Positions 44,994 to 57,511 of a DNA stretch of 64,000 nucleotides are shown here, piece after piece (the stretch's first letter is position 1; each line of letters begins with the position of its first letter). The position numbers and the translations under genes were made by a program. The notes below the pieces were generated by a model that ran no database searches, was not told the origin of the DNA, and worked only from the letters and a program-made list of their open reading frames with translations. This stretch comes from Corinectria fuckeliana (Eukaryota; Ascomycota; Sordariomycetes; Hypocreales; Nectriaceae), in assembly GCA_019137255.1 (NCBI GenBank), contig WPDH01000124.1, positions 124,001 to 188,000 of the forward strand, written 5' to 3'.

Positions 44994-45663
44994 TCTTTGA
45001 GCGTTGCTTAAGATATGTGCTGTAGGTCGCTAGAAATAGTGCCTATATCACCTGCTAGTGCGGCTTTGCCTATAGAAGAGACACATGTAGGATAAGGTTA
45101 ATAGACATACAGTAGGCTAGTCTGTAGTTTCAGTCCTTAACCTTATATAATTTGATGCCCCACGTCTCCGTGCCGCGGCCCGCGGCCCGCGGCTCGTCGA
45201 TCAGCATGGTCGCTAGGCCTAGTTGTCGTCGTGTACCGACCCTCAACACCCTTAGGTAGTACTCGACATTAATAACATGGCTCTACCCTGCTTAATGCCG
45301 CGCTTGGCTAACAGTTAATGTGACGTCGTGATGGCCAGGGTAAAAAGAGTTGATGGAAAGATGCGGTGAGTTGAATTCCACAGAGGACGTGCCGAGGTCA
45401 AGGTTGCATAACCCCACAAGCAGTATGAAGATCCTTGGAATTTGGCCTCACCTGGTTTAGAACGGATGCGATACTATAGCAGAAACATCTCGGAAGGATC
45501 GGAGCCATCAGCAATCGGATACTTGAATTACGTTATAAGAACAGCCGGAGTATAAAGGCTTCGGTATCCAAAAGGGCCATGGACGTGCTGTACACCCAGC
45601 AGTACACTCAGAACCAATCGACTAGTCTTTAGTTTTTTTTACCTTATCAAGAAATCCTCCGCC
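44994..45663. other. Intergenic, decarboxylase promoter region
   Basis: About 670 bp. Near 45177-45195 a short GCGGCCC unit is repeated. A TATA box for the downstream gene is listed separately. No coding sequence recognised. Confidence 0.45.
45551..45556 (+). promoter_or_regulatory. TATA box of the acetoacetate-decarboxylase-family gene
   Basis: TATAAA lies about 108 bp upstream of the ATG at 45664, followed by a pyrimidine-rich leader (TTTAGTTTTTTTTACC). Position and sequence fit a fungal core promoter. Confidence 0.5.
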
Positions 45664-46428
45664 ATGCCGTTCGGAACGCTACAGTCAGCTCAACCTCGTG
45701 GTGGGATCCCGCTCTTCTCAAGCCCTTACGCTAGCGGACTAGACGAATTCTCCGACATCGACGCTCTGGTGATCCGGTACTACACCACTTACGACGCGGT
45801 CAAGGACCTAGTTCCTGACGAGCTTGAGCTGGCCGACGAGCCCCTCATCACCTTTTGCCTATACAAGTACGGGTTCAGTTTGGTCGGGGCATATACCGAG
45901 TTCGTTAGTCAGGTTCAGGTCAAATGGCGTGGAAAGGACTACAACTTCTCCCTTGAACTGATCCTCGACAACGAAGGCGCCATCTTCTCCGGCCGAGAAA
46001 AGTACGGCGTCCCAAAGGTCTTCGGCAAGGTTGCTTGGGACCTATCGTCTACCTCGCCAGCCCCTCCAGGCTTCGCTGCCGGCCACGTCGAACGGCCCGC
46101 CGGCAGCAAGCTCGTGCAGATGGGATTCAAGCCTCAGAGGAAGGTGCAGGCCTGGGGTGTGCTCGACAGCCCCAAGGTAGAGTCCTTGCATGTACGATGT
46201 ATTCCAGGGGCGACGGCGGATGCTGCACCCGTGTTGCGCGAATATATCCCGACGAATTTCGAGATTACTCATGCAGAAGTATGGGCTGGCGAAGGTTCCA
46301 TCGGTCTCTTCAATGTTTCCGAGTTCGATCCCCTTCACAAACTCAAGGTGCTTCGCTATGATAGTGCTGTTGTTCTTCGTCACGCCGCGGCTATCCTGCA
46401 CCCAATTACTGAGAGGGTTCCGTTCTAG
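45664..46428 (+). CDS. Acetoacetate-decarboxylase-family protein
   Basis: Single exon, 254 residues, ATG at 45664 (MPFGTLQSAQPRGGIP). The family core is visible: VIRYYTTYDAVKDLVPDELE, then FSLELILDNEGAIFSGREKY followed by GVPKVFGKVAWDL, where the Lys of the PK element is the likely Schiff-base residue. The usual second Lys beside it is replaced by Val, so chemistry may differ from true acetoacetate decarboxylation; relatives act as aldolases, dehydratases or decarboxylases of other keto acids. Cytosolic, no targeting signal seen. It lies just upstream of the P450 in the same direction, in a group of oxidative genes, so a decarboxylation or C-C cleavage step in that pathway is a fair guess. 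Confidence 0.85.
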   Translation: MPFGTLQSAQPRGGIPLFSSPYASGLDEFSDIDALVIRYYTTYDAVKDLVPDELELADEPLITFCLYKYGFSLVGAYTEFVSQVQVKWRGKDYNFSLELILDNEGAIFSGREKYGVPKVFGKVAWDLSSTSPAPPGFAAGHVERPAGSKLVQMGFKPQRKVQAWGVLDSPKVESLHVRCIPGATADAAPVLREYIPTNFEITHAEVWAGEGSIGLFNVSEFDPLHKLKVLRYDSAVVLRHAAAILHPITERVPF

Positions 46429-46976
46429 AAGAGCTTAAGATCTGGGCCGGGATGCAGGGCGGCTACACCTTGCGGAAATATGGAATGCAGTTGTTAAGTG
46501 TTCCCAGGAGTATATACATATATATATATATTTGTATTGAATTCTGTCAAAGTAACCCTGTTTAACGAGAACCATCCGCCTCAACAACATGATGCCCCAG
46601 TGAGGCATCTCCTCTGGAAACGGTTCTGGACACAAGTCCCTACTTGGAATAAATGGGGTGCTCAAAGCTTCCTCCACACTGTTCGCCGCATGTGGACATG
46701 AATCCCCACCCCCGCAAGTAGAGCGCCGAGGGGAAGCAAGATCTGGACATCATAGGTACCATGGGACGTTTCTGACTTGCTGCAACGGCACATATCGATC
46801 TAAGTAGCTACTTGGGCAATCGAAAACAAGCCTAATCTCAACCCCACATTCTTCATCCGCGCACACTTATACACAACCCGACATAACCTCATTAAGTAGC
46901 CTGTCGCAAAGGCTGTCTAGCGTCTTGATTCCAAAGCTCCGACCCAATCTGTTGCGCCACTCTGCATCAAAGAAAA
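46429..46976. other. Intergenic, short TA repeat
   Basis: A TATACATATATATATATA run lies near 46511-46531. No gene is recognised; the segment holds the decarboxylase terminator and the P450 promoter. Confidence 0.45.
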
Positions 46977-48764
46977 ATGGCTGAAGACCGAAACCTTGTC
47001 GCAGCCTTGACGGCTATCCTAATCATCTTTGGCGGATGGCTTCTCAGCTCTTCACTGCAGAAAAGAAAGTACAGGCTGCCGCCCCAGGTGCCTGGCTTGC
47101 CAGTTTTCGGCAATACCTTTCAGGTCCCTGCTGTACAACAGGGCCCTTGGGCCAAGACATTGGCGGAGAAATATGGAGAAATGTTTGTTACCAATGATCG
47201 GTTCACTCCACCAAGTATCTCCTTGCTCTAGAGCACGGAGAGCTGTGCAGATCATACTGATGCGGGTTTCTTAGGTTTACTTGTAAATTCGGGGGCAGCA
47301 CCTGGGTCTTTCTCAACTCCTCTCGAGTTGTCACTGCTCTACTCGAGCGACGTGCTGCTCTCTACAGCTCGCGTCCACCTTTCCCCATGACCCAGAGCGT
47401 CATGTCCGGAGACTCGCGTATCGTCTTGATGCCGTACAACGAGCGGTGGAGGGTGCTCCGAAAGATCATGCATCAAATTCTCAGCGCTAGATCTATGGAT
47501 GTTTTCATGCCCTTCCAGGACCTCGAGTCCAAGAACCTGATCTGGGACTACTTGGAAACGCCTGATAGATGGTGGGCTGCAAATGGTCGATTCGCAAACT
47601 CGGTCATCATGAGTGTCGTCTTTGGCAGGCGGTCTCTGCTGGACGACCCGGATGTCGTTGAGCTTTTCGAGACCGTCGAGCTATTCTTGGAAAACCAGCA
47701 GCCCGGCGTTAATCTGGTTGACGGATTCCCTGTGCTCGAGAAGCTCCCGAAAAAGCTGCAGTGGTGGCGCCCACGCGGTGAAGCCATCTTTGACAAGACA
47801 GTCAAGTAAGTCAAGAGTCCAATCTCTGGCTTCTGAGCACACGTGGCCAGATTTAATGCTGAATGATGTACATACTAAACATACACGGCAACAGGGTCTA
47901 CAGGCGTGAAGTTGAACGTCTCGAGAGGAAGCTGAAAGAAGGCACTCAACGCCGCTGCTTTGCCACAGACTTCCTGGAGACGGAAGAGGTGAAGAAGATG
48001 GATGAAGTCCAGAAGCTCTTCGTTTTCGGCACTCTGATGGAGGCGGGAAGCGACACATCTAGAGTAACGATCGGTCAGATCATCGCCGGCGCGGCAACAT
48101 ATCCTGATTGGGTTGCAAGGGCGCGCGCCGAGCTGGACGCCGTGTGTGGCCACAACGCCGAGAGGCTGCCGCAGTGGAAGGATCGTCCCAAGCTAAAGTA
48201 CATCTCCGCGGTTGTCAAGGAGGGATTCCGGTGGCGCCCGAACATCGCTGAGATTGGAGCCCCCACGATGCTGACCAAGGACGACGAGTTCGAGGGCTAC
48301 AAGTTCCCCGCAGGCACCGTCTTCACCTGGAACGCGTGGGCCATTGCGCTGAACCCCGACGAGTACGAGGACCCCGAGCGGTTCTGGCCGGAGCGGTTCC
48401 TCAATGGCGAGGAAGAGCAAGCGCTGAAGGGACACTGGGCTTTTGGACCAGGTAAGCGTAACCTTCGCACTTCATGCCGCTGCTCTTCTCTGCCTCTGAG
48501 AACACCAACTGACTATATGCAACGATAGGCCGCCGCGTTTGCGTAGGATGGAAGGTGGGCGAGATGAACGTGTGGATCGCCATCGCGCGCATCCTCTACT
48601 GCTTCGACTTCAAGCAGGTTCCTGGGAAACCCATCGACACCATGACCATCCCGCAGATCACCAAAAATGCGGCGCCCTTCGATGTGCAGGTGACGGTGAG
48701 AAGTCAGGCCCACGCCGACCTCATCCGCCGCGACTGCGAAGAGGCTGTGAACACCAGATATTAG
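46977..48764 (+). CDS. Cytochrome P450 monooxygenase
   Basis: Predicted 509 residues in four exons: 46977-47182, 47275-47805, 47895-48451 and 48529-48764, with phases in agreement. An N-terminal membrane anchor (LVAALTAILIIFGGWLL) points to the ER. The proline-rich hinge reads LPPQVPGLPVFGN. The I-helix has FGTLMEAGSDTSRVTI (oxygen-activation Thr/Ser), the K-helix ExxR is VVKEGFRWRP, PERF is PERFWPERFLN, and the heme loop is FGPGRRVCVGWKVGE with the thiolate Cys, split by the last intron after GPG. Resembles the O-methylsterigmatocystin-oxidoreductase/CYP620-like style of fungal P450; that subgroup is inference. Neighbours (decarboxylase-like, FAD monooxygenase, SDR, VAO) suggest a shared oxidative pathway. 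Confidence 0.93.
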
Positions 48765-49781
48765 GATGCGCCTTCGTGCTCTATGCTGCTTCTGGTCCCT
48801 AGATTAAACTACAAGGCTAGTCGATGAATTGAGCCGACATACAGTTATCAAACTGAATCTTTTGTACACAGCCACATCTTTTCTCTACGTGCTTCCGCAA
48901 TTGCGCTCCATAAAAGTGTTTTCAAGCTAAGTGATCGCGTCGGCTATCTTCTTTGTATGCTATTGTCATCATCTAGAGTGGAGTGTCTTATTGTCAATGG
49001 TACTTTAGTTCAACCAGGACACGCAACTAGGTAATCCCTTTTTACTCAAGGTGCTAGCTAAACACATGTACAAATAGTTGCTCTCAAGAACCGTTTCTGT
49101 ACTTCTGAATTCCAACGTTCAACTTGGAAAAGTCATCTACCAACTCGTCCCCTGCTAACGGCAAGCGAGCTTCTTGACTAACATCGTTGTGTCTCTTAGC
49201 TGATGATTCAGTAGCTGTAGGGCATTCTAGATGGATTACAGCATCTTAAGTCGGTAGGATTGATGCCCCGGCCGCTCGTAAGCAGATTCTACCCACATTG
49301 AGGGCTCGTTTGGGGCCCCACGCGCTAACGTGACCAGTGGTTTGTGGAGTTGGTGGGGAGAGGGGAGGAAATATTTCCTATTTCTCTCACTTATCGGTTC
49401 ATCTCAGGTGGCAACCTCGCACCACCTGAGCGGTTATTCACTGATCGAAAGGCGATATGGTATACTAGAGAATAAGTCATAACTAACTAAACCACACTGG
49501 ACCCGCTTTCTCTTCTGGGAAGTGTGGGGTGAGCGGAGGGGCGCGGGGGAGAGGACTTGTAGGAAGGTGAATCCTCGATTCGTTTGCTGATCAACGCCTG
49601 CGCTACCGTCACTGGTAGGAATGGTCATTCTCGGCCTTAGTTACCTACGTACTTAGTAGCCTTACGTACTAGCCGGGGGGAACAAAAATAGTGGATGTAC
49701 TTATAGAACATAGCGCCTAAGCTTTACATTCACGAGCACCAGTTTAATCAACATCATTCCGACCCTATCACCATATCAGCA
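48765..49781. other. Intergenic, no gene recognised
   Basis: About 1 kb between the P450 and the FAD monooxygenase. No coding sequence recognised; the monooxygenase promoter should lie at the right end. Confidence 0.45.
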
Positions 49782-51174
49782 ATGGCAAACGTTCCGCTCC
49801 CAGACAAAACTGTATATGAACATGCCACAGTTCTTATTGTTGGCGCCGGGCCTGTCGGGCTGTTTGCAGCGCTGAAACTCGCTCAGAAAGGAATTGACGT
49901 CTTGGTAGTTGATAGCGAGCCGCATGTGTTGAGAAGCCCCAGGGCAACAACGTAAGTCAGACTCGTGGAGGGTGGGATCTCAAAAAGGAGCTTTGAAATC
50001 GTTACTGATCATCTGGTTTGAAAAGATACATGCCCATCGTTCTTAACGAGATGGAAAAGGTCGGCCTCGTCGATGACCTGGTCAAGGCAGGCCACACAAA
50101 TCGAGAAGGCATTAGCTTCCGCACATCCAATGCCAAGGGTGACAAAGTCCTCGGCTCCCTCCTGATGTCTGCAGTTCCCAAAGGCGCTGTGAAGTACGAC
50201 TTTACCGGTATTCATCTCGGCCAGCAAGCTGTGGGCGAGCTGATCCTCAAGCACTGCGAAGCTCAAAGATCGTTTCGTGTCAAGTGGCAGCATCGGTTCG
50301 TCGGGGTCAAACAGACCGACGCGACGAGCCCGATAGAGGTCGCAGCCGCGGGACCAGTCGGAGAGAAGTTCTTCACCTGCGACTATCTCATCGGCGCAGA
50401 CGGAGCTGGCAGCTCTGTGCGTCGTGCCCTTTGCATTCCCTTTGAGGGCTTCACGTGGAACGACTTCCGCTTTGTGGCATCCAACGTCAAGTACGACTTT
50501 GATAAGTATGGATTCACGACCGCCAATATGATCGTTGATGAGGAGGACTGGGCGGTGATTGCCCGGACGGGACCTGGTGATGAGCCCTGGCGGGTTGCTT
50601 TCGGATTGCGGACAGATGTCCCTATGTCAAAGCTCATGGAGCACGTGAAGGAGAAGTATGAGAGGCTTCTGCCTGGTCCACGTCCCCTCAAGTACGAACT
50701 GGTCAGCGCCAACCCGTACTGGGCCCACCAGAGGGTTGCGAAGACCTGGAAGGTCGGACGAGTTGTTCTTGCGGGCGACGCAGCACACGTAAGAAAGAGC
50801 CATCCCCAGATGATGTGGCCCTCTTCTGACTTTGCCTCCAGTTGAATAATCCCGTCGGCGGCTTGGGCCTCACGACAGGATTCCTAGATGCTGCTGCTCT
50901 AGGGAACTGCTTGATCAGGATCCTCATCCACGGCGAGGAGCCAGATGAGCTGCTCAGCCGCTACGAGAGGGTGCGACGGGCTGCCTGGGTCAACTACACA
51001 AACAAGGCATCCGCTGAATTCAAGCTTCGACTGCACTCTACCGATCCAGAGGTTGTCGCCGCTAGAGAAAGGTTCTTCGATGCGCTTAACACTGATCCTG
51101 ATATTCATTTGAAAACGGCAACTATGATGAACGAACAGGTAGAGGACATGTTTGATGTCCCCAACGGTGACTAG
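49782..51174 (+). CDS. FAD-dependent aromatic monooxygenase (phenol/salicylate hydroxylase-like)
   Basis: Predicted 421 residues, three exons: 49782-49951, 50026-50788 and 50842-51174. Class A flavoprotein motifs are complete: TVLIVGAGPVGLFAALKLAQ (GxGxxG), CDYLIGADGAGSSVRRAL (DG motif) and GRVVLAGDAAH followed after the intron by LNNPVGGLGLTTGFLDAAAL (GD motif). The DG motif also implies NAD(P)H use. Such enzymes ortho-hydroxylate phenolic rings, often before ring cleavage. It lacks the C-terminal thioredoxin-like domain of the longer phenol 2-monooxygenases. Cytosolic. With the VAO-like oxidase, P450 and SDR nearby, a phenolic substrate is likely. Confidence 0.9.
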
Positions 51175-51711
51175 GCTGTTAGAAGCGTTTGAAGAATCAT
51201 TGGCATCTTTTTGTTACCTCTTTCTAGTTGAGACACACCATGAATTACGTTGACTTACCAACGACTGCGAAACTGCGAATTGAACGGGAAGCTTGACCGT
51301 ATAGGCCAATAAATATTATTATCACTCCGATTACCGCATTCCCAAAGAGAAGTACATATCTCTTACTAACATAACTGACGACTATAGCAGCACATGCTCG
51401 ACTGTGGAGCCCAGTTTTGCACTTGTAAAAAGAGACCCTAGGTACCAAGATTTGAAATGGCTCACTGCCAGAGCTTTGGTCTACGTAACAGTAGCAACCT
51501 TTAAGTCGGAACCTTTTCATATCGTTTGGATAGTTTCAGCAAGAACAAATAATGACCCTCGTGCATTTCCCAACTGCTTTCAAAGCTGATATCCTGGAGG
51601 TTATATTCAGCCAGGTTGCAGCGTCAGTTAGGAGCAATTTCCCCGGCCATGCCACAAATGTAAATTCCTTTTATGAGACAATAGGCTACGTGTGAAGTAT
51701 GGGACTCGAGC
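51175..51711. other. Intergenic between convergent genes
   Basis: About 540 bp between the stops of the FAD monooxygenase and the SDR. No gene is recognised. Confidence 0.4.
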
Positions 51712-52945
51712 CTACTTGCTAGAAGCGCCAATGCCCAGGCGCAACTGACCCTCGTCAACATCCGCCGACAGCTGAGCTCCGAGCCATTGCGGCTGAGCAT
51801 CATGAAGCGCATCTTCTATCTCAACAATATCATTCCCGGCCACCCACAGAGTTTTGCCATTAGTATCGGTCCGGACAGCCGGCAGCAGGAGTGCCTTTGC
51901 CACCCCGACAGTATCATTCGTGGGCAACTCGCCCCATTTCTCCTTGATCCAATCTGGCATCCCAGGGGTTACTACAATGTGTTATTTGTTAGTCAACTGT
52001 AACAGTGATAGCAGTAATTGAAGCTCCTTCCGCTCCTGAGAAACACTGACCTGTCATCCAAGGCGCGACCATGTTGACGGTCATGTTGTCACATGGAGGG
52101 TCTAGTCTCATTCCTCTCATGAGACCTAGTACTCCAGCCTTACCGGCACAGTAAAGGTAAAGCGGCGGCGTATCGATCAAGCTGAAAGTTGCTGGTAAGT
52201 GGCATCCTCGACTTCAGTTCCGCCGTTGCAATGTAGAGACACTGACCTCGCTGCTGAGCCTGTAAAGACTAATTGACACTTTTTGTGTGACTGCTTCTTG
52301 AAGAAATGCACTGCGGCCTTGGTGCAGTATGCGGCGGAGTGTAGATTCACCTCGAAGCTTTTCAGACTTGGAGCCGTTGGGTTCTCGTCGTCATCCAGCG
52401 TCTCGTCCTGCAGAGTCTCGAAAGCATGGGTACCAGCATTCGAAAGAACAACGTCGATGGACCCAAACCGATCCCAAGTTTTCTTAAAGAGGTTCAGAAC
52501 CGCGGGCCAACTAGAGACATCCGCCTTGACGAAGATCATGCGCCTGGAGTACATTAATTATCAGAATCATGATTATTAAGTCCTGGAGTCCGCTCTATTA
52601 AGGGATACGACCAGGTAGTGCCTATGACCTGGCGCGAAATTGGACTCGGAAAGCGAAAGAACGTACTCGGGAAACTCTTTAGCTAGTGACGCTCCTACAT
52701 CGTCACTCAGATCCGCGATGGCCACGTTAGCGCCAGCAGCTGTGCAAACAAACAAAAAAATTAGCAGGCGTCCCTTTCGTCATGGTATAGAAGCAGAGGT
52801 GTGATACTCATGAATCGTGTAGATACTGACCATAAGCAAGCTTTGCAGCTGTTTTGCCAATGCCACTTCCTCCGCCTGTGATAATTACCGTCTTTCCCTG
52901 CAAGGTCGCCAATTCTTCATCTGTCACTTTATTCAACAATGCCAT
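51712..52945 (-). CDS. Short-chain dehydrogenase/reductase
   Basis: Rossmann-fold NAD(P)-dependent oxidoreductase, about 285 residues. ATG at 52943-52945 (MALLNKVTDEELATLQGK). Exon 1 contains VIITGGGSGIGKTAAKLA (TGxxxGIG). Exon 2 reads AAGANVAIADLSDDVGASLA, with Asp after the second strand favouring NAD. Exon 3 has FVKADVSSWPAVLNLF and IDVVLSNAGTHAFE (NAG motif), then VFTGSAARS. Exon 4 gives DTPPLYLYCAGKAGVLGLMR, the catalytic YxxxK. The last exon ends at 51712. Introns have donors GTCAGT, GTACGT and similar. It resembles 15-hydroxyprostaglandin-dehydrogenase-like fungal SDRs. It probably oxidises an alcohol made by a neighbouring oxygenase. Confidence 0.88.
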
Positions 52946-54026
52946 TGCGATAATGACCAATCTGAAACGACAATAGATAAAATGTGCCAACAATTCAAGG
53001 TGGGTATGAATCCAAATGGGACAGCAACGGAAGAGATGGGTCAAGGCTTTCTTTGACGGATTGATATTTCAGACTTATCCTATTCAGTGTCTTGGTTCTC
53101 TTTCATAACCTTGAACACTTGCCAAGGGCAGCATTGAGGCCTGCAAGCCCAGCATGACCGTTGCTGGAGTGCATCCACCAGATACGGACGTGGGGGAGAT
53201 ACGCCAACGCATCGCCGAGACAATCTCCGCAGTGGCGGTCCGGGTTCTCACATCTGTCGGGTGACCAAATGAGCCACACAATATCACAGTACTCTTTTAG
53301 CCACATGGAAAGATCATTGCTAGACTACTGGTCACCATCCCGAAGTGGGGGTGGGACAGAGCCTAACTACAATGTACAATGTGGGGGAGGCTTACAGGTA
53401 GATATATTAGGTCTATCTACTAAGCACGTGGGACAGGTGGAATTGCCTTTTTAGCGAGACTATTGAGGCTTGAAGTTCACAAGTCTGATGGGTACCATAC
53501 AAGCATGATGTTCAGAGCATTAGCTAAGCCTCAGTAAGCAGTCATTACGTCCTTCGCTTGGTGCGCCATCGCCGTCTGGGTTTCATTTCTATCTGAAGCG
53601 TTTTCACCAGCTGTATTCTGACGAACCCAATGCATGTCGCTTTGAAGGTCTTGACACCCAACCTAGGCTCATGTCCTTGAGTTTCTACGCTTAGCACCGG
53701 GGCTAAATTAAAAGGGTGGACAATGCGGTGGTGGTCCTTTCGGAGTTGACAAACGAGATTCGCAGAATCTCGTCACTACTAATTGTAACGACTACACATT
53801 GTATTCTTCTGGATGTTCTGCTCATACGCTATAATTGAGTCTGGAGTTGATATTATAACAGTTTAATCATGATTATCCAGTGAATTTCATATACCAAGGT
53901 AACTAATATCTTGTATTTGAAGCTTATGCAAGCCTGTCAAACAACAGACAGAATGACAATGTCTCTTAATGTAGTAATCTTGTGGTCACCAAATACATGC
54001 AGGTAATCTCACAAGACTGCCTGGAA
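52946..54026. other. Intergenic, no gene recognised
   Basis: About 1.1 kb upstream of the SDR and downstream of the MFS transporter. Nothing is identified apart from scattered short frames. Confidence 0.4.
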
Positions 54027-55864
54027 CTACTCCAAGGAGGAGGGTTCTACCTTGTGCCACCATGCTCGTAGTTTCTTGCCGTAGATGTAAAGCGGGATAG
54101 TGGTGAGACACAATGCAAGTTGGATGCCCGCGATACAATAAAACATCTTTGATGGGCCCCAGCGCACGATCCAGTCGTTGATGAAGTCTAAGGAGTCAAT
54201 TAGCCAAAGCATGTACGTCAAGTAGAGAAACTCTTCAAAAGGCTTACATGAAAAGCCGTAAAGCAAAAAGTTCTTAACAATCATGGTCGCAATAAAGATT
54301 TCCACGCTGATTGCTCGATAGGCATCAACACAGTATGTCCCGACCGCCATCATGATGAATTGCAGAGCGGCAGTGGCGAGTCCCCAAAGTGTGGCCATTG
54401 CGACAGGGCTCTTACCCTCTTCAATCAGTTTGCCAAAGGGGAAGTAAGCGATAGCCGATAGTACGAATGCAGGGATAACAAGGAAAAGCCGAAACTCGGG
54501 CTCGTAAACACCATGGTTGCGACGCGCGAGAAACTTGATCAGAGGATCTGAAACCAGACCGGCGATCAATGCTCCCAGAAAGCCGCCAACTGTTGGACCG
54601 GCAGAGAAGTAACCGAGCTGTGTGGTGTCCAGCAAGAACGGCGGGGCCGCGAATATTTGAGCTGTGAGCAAATTGATGGCCACAAGCCAGAGTGTTGGGA
54701 AGGCCATCAAGATGATGGCCCAGATGACAACAGGGTTGCTCATGACAACAAAAGGGGCAATAACCAGCTTCCACAGTGGCTCATCAGAGTAGGTCGTCGA
54801 GTATGGCTTCATCAGGGTCAAATACGATTGACGTGGAACGGCGGTGCTGGTTACGGTCTCAACTTTTGAGATGTCGTCGATTTGACCTTCGACGTGATCG
54901 ACCCTGGCAGCTCTCTTTGCTTCAAGTTCGCCGAGGTTCTTGTACACCAAAGTGTCAGCATACACCACATCGGATGTCAAAGGTTAGAAGGAAGGCGCTG
55001 GAGAAGACTCACATCTTGAGAGGCAACGTCCGTGTTGTAAATGGATTTGCGCTCATAGGCTGTCTCCCATCCAAAGAACACAGTCAGAACAAGACCGATT
55101 CCGAGAAAGATGCTCAGCAGCCAAAACACCCATCTCCAACCCAGCTCTGTGGTGATCTTCCCGGCCAACACAGCGGGCAAGTTCGATATTCCAGAAATAA
55201 CCGTGGTTACGATGGAGGTGCGAAACCCTCGCTCGTGGACGTAATACAAGTCGCCAACAATGGCGAAAAATATGGACTCGAACATGGAGACGGAGAAGCC
55301 TTGAACGACACGGGCGCCCAGCAGAGAGTCGTATGATTGTGCGACTCCTCCCCATATTGTCCCCACGAATGCGCAGACCACGGAGAAGAGTAGGGCAGGT
55401 CGTTTTCCGTATTTGCGAGTGGCGGCAGAGATGAAGATGCCTGTAGCTCCCGTCGCGCAAAGGCTGTAGCCCGTGAGAAGTGAAACATCGGTGAGACTGA
55501 CGTTGAAGAGGGTCATAAGCTCGGGCACGAAAGAAGACAAGATAGGACCAATGCTGTTATTGAGTTAGCCCAAGACTGCGGCGTGGTATCAACGATGACG
55601 AGGGGAAACCGACCCTCCAATAATAAGAATGCCACAGTAGGCGATTAGGAGGAACCGCAGATCTCGGTTTAGAAGAGTCGAGTTCAGGGGATCGTTGGGG
55701 TCATCCGAAGGCTGTGGCACGAGAATCACCGTCTCGTTCTTGTGTATAATCTTCTTCAGATGCTCGATGTGATTGTTGCCGGTGTTGTCGGACTGTTCTT
55801 CCAGAAGCACAGTACCTGGAACATGGGCCTGGCCCGATGCTACCTCGAGAATACCCAAAGTCAT
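54027..55864 (-). CDS. MFS transporter (HOL1/DHA1-like)
   Basis: Twelve-helix plasma-membrane carrier. ATG at 55862-55864 (MTLGILEVASGQAHVPG). Exon 1 ends with helix 1 (LRFLLIAYCGILIIGG); exon 2 continues GPILSSFVPELMTLFNVSLT and includes FISAATRKYGKRPALLFSVV (the loop 2-3 RxxGRR-like motif, here RKYGKR), GARVVQGFSVSMFESIFFAI and LGWRWVFWLLSIFLGIGL. Exon 3 holds the central loop and helices 7-11, including FSAGPTVGGFLGALIAGLVS. The last intron (donor GTAAGC, about 54250-54190) leads to FINDWIVRWGP and the final helix. Its length is a multiple of three without an in-frame stop, so it would also read through. Located between SDR and VAO-like genes, it may import the pathway substrate. Confidence 0.9.
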
Positions 55865-57511
55865 AGTTATGTCTAGGAAGAGACCTTAAATCAAGACAGA
55901 TAGAAGGGGAATGATTTGTGGTGAATGTTGAGAGCAAGGGTGGAACTGCTGGCATATCTATATTTGCGAGCTCAGCTGATGCTCTGCTGGTTCACATTCC
56001 CAGGTTCCTGCCCACTGGCCACTTCCAGTCCATTTCTTAGACTCGAATAAGCGAGCACCCCCCTGGCCCCCCGCTCGAGAGTGGTAAGGAGCGTATCTAT
56101 GCCGCGAGTCTCGAGTAACCAAAAACGCCACAGCGTCCAAAGCTGATTTATGCGGGGAAATCAGGGGTTACCGGGAGTGTTTGCGGGGGCAATATGATGG
56201 CCCATGGGGAATAGCTTGGATCTGGAACTGGCCTAGCTGGGGCCCTTAACAGATAGGATGTGTATCTCTTAAGCAGTGCTAAGGCAGATTTCACGTACTG
56301 CATCCACTTAGCAGCAGTACATGTGTCTTGGGTTTTCAGAACGAGGCATTAGGGATGTCGATGTCTTCCTGCTAGTGTGAGAACCTCCGCATCCATGGAG
56401 GCCCGGTCATTATTTGCAGGTTGTGTATTCTGTGCCTATTCAGTGCTCGAACGCCACCTTGGCACTTAAAGATAAATGATGGTTTCAGTGGAATGTTCTC
56501 GGCTAACTTCGGCACACAGCCCTCATAACTCGGATTTAAGGGTGCTTTTTTGCTTCAAGGGCAGTGGTGCTCCTCGCTTGATATACTACTCTAACCACCA
56601 GTTTTATATATTTTGCTTGCACCAGTCAAATATCCTCGGGGAGTCTCTAAGGTCGGCAGATAACCGCTCATCGAAATGGAACAAGAGAAAGCTGGACAGC
56701 TGGGGAATCCGGGGAATCCGGGGTTCATCCTGGTCACTTGAAGGCATCTCCGGGGCGTGGGGCACATCATACTAGTACTAGAAGCTGCTAGTACAGTGTG
56801 ATAGTGCGTGACCTGCTGCTTTGAGACGCTTCGAGTAACAAGACATGCAATTCACCTATTTCGTGCGGGCGTCTAGCGTATTAGCAACCTGTGATTAGGC
56901 CAGGAACGAAACTGAAAGCCAAGTCACATTCGGCACTGAAGTCCGCATCGAATAGAAGACGGACGGCATCTGCCAAACCCCGATGTCGATTCTCGTGGTG
57001 ACACTATTCACCGAACTGTTCCGCCGTGTGGTACCCTAACCTCCAAACAGAGTAGTCACGCATCGCACTAGTCCGACAGGCTACAAGCCCATGACTAGAG
57101 AGCATTCACTATTCACTTATTGATTACGAACGAACTTACCCCACATCCATAGCATCTTCCTGTCCCTATGGGGAATCCTGGACCATCATATAAGATAAGT
57201 TATGATGTGGGGTATACAATCTACGATGTGGGGTATGTATCACAAGGCAACATATCTAAACAGCATGCAAGGCACGACTCTAGCGATTACGAGCAGGACG
57301 GCGAAAGGTTTACTACGAGTGCTACGTCTGTCACTAGCTTCACTAGCATTGCAGTGTCGGCAAAAATGATCCCATGAGCCGCGTAAGTCATGGCCGAGGT
57401 GACTGAACAAGTATGCAGTCAGGCTTCAGAGAGTAAGAAGAGCTACCGTCCACATGACAGCTACAAAATAAACAAGACAATATGTCTTACCGTTTTGAAA
57501 CGCCTCTCGCA
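55865..57511. other. 1.65 kb gene-free stretch
   Basis: Contains the MFS promoter at its left end. Near 56701-56725 GGGGAATCC is repeated in tandem, and near 57190-57240 GATGTGGGGTAT occurs twice. No gene recognised. Confidence 0.45.
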
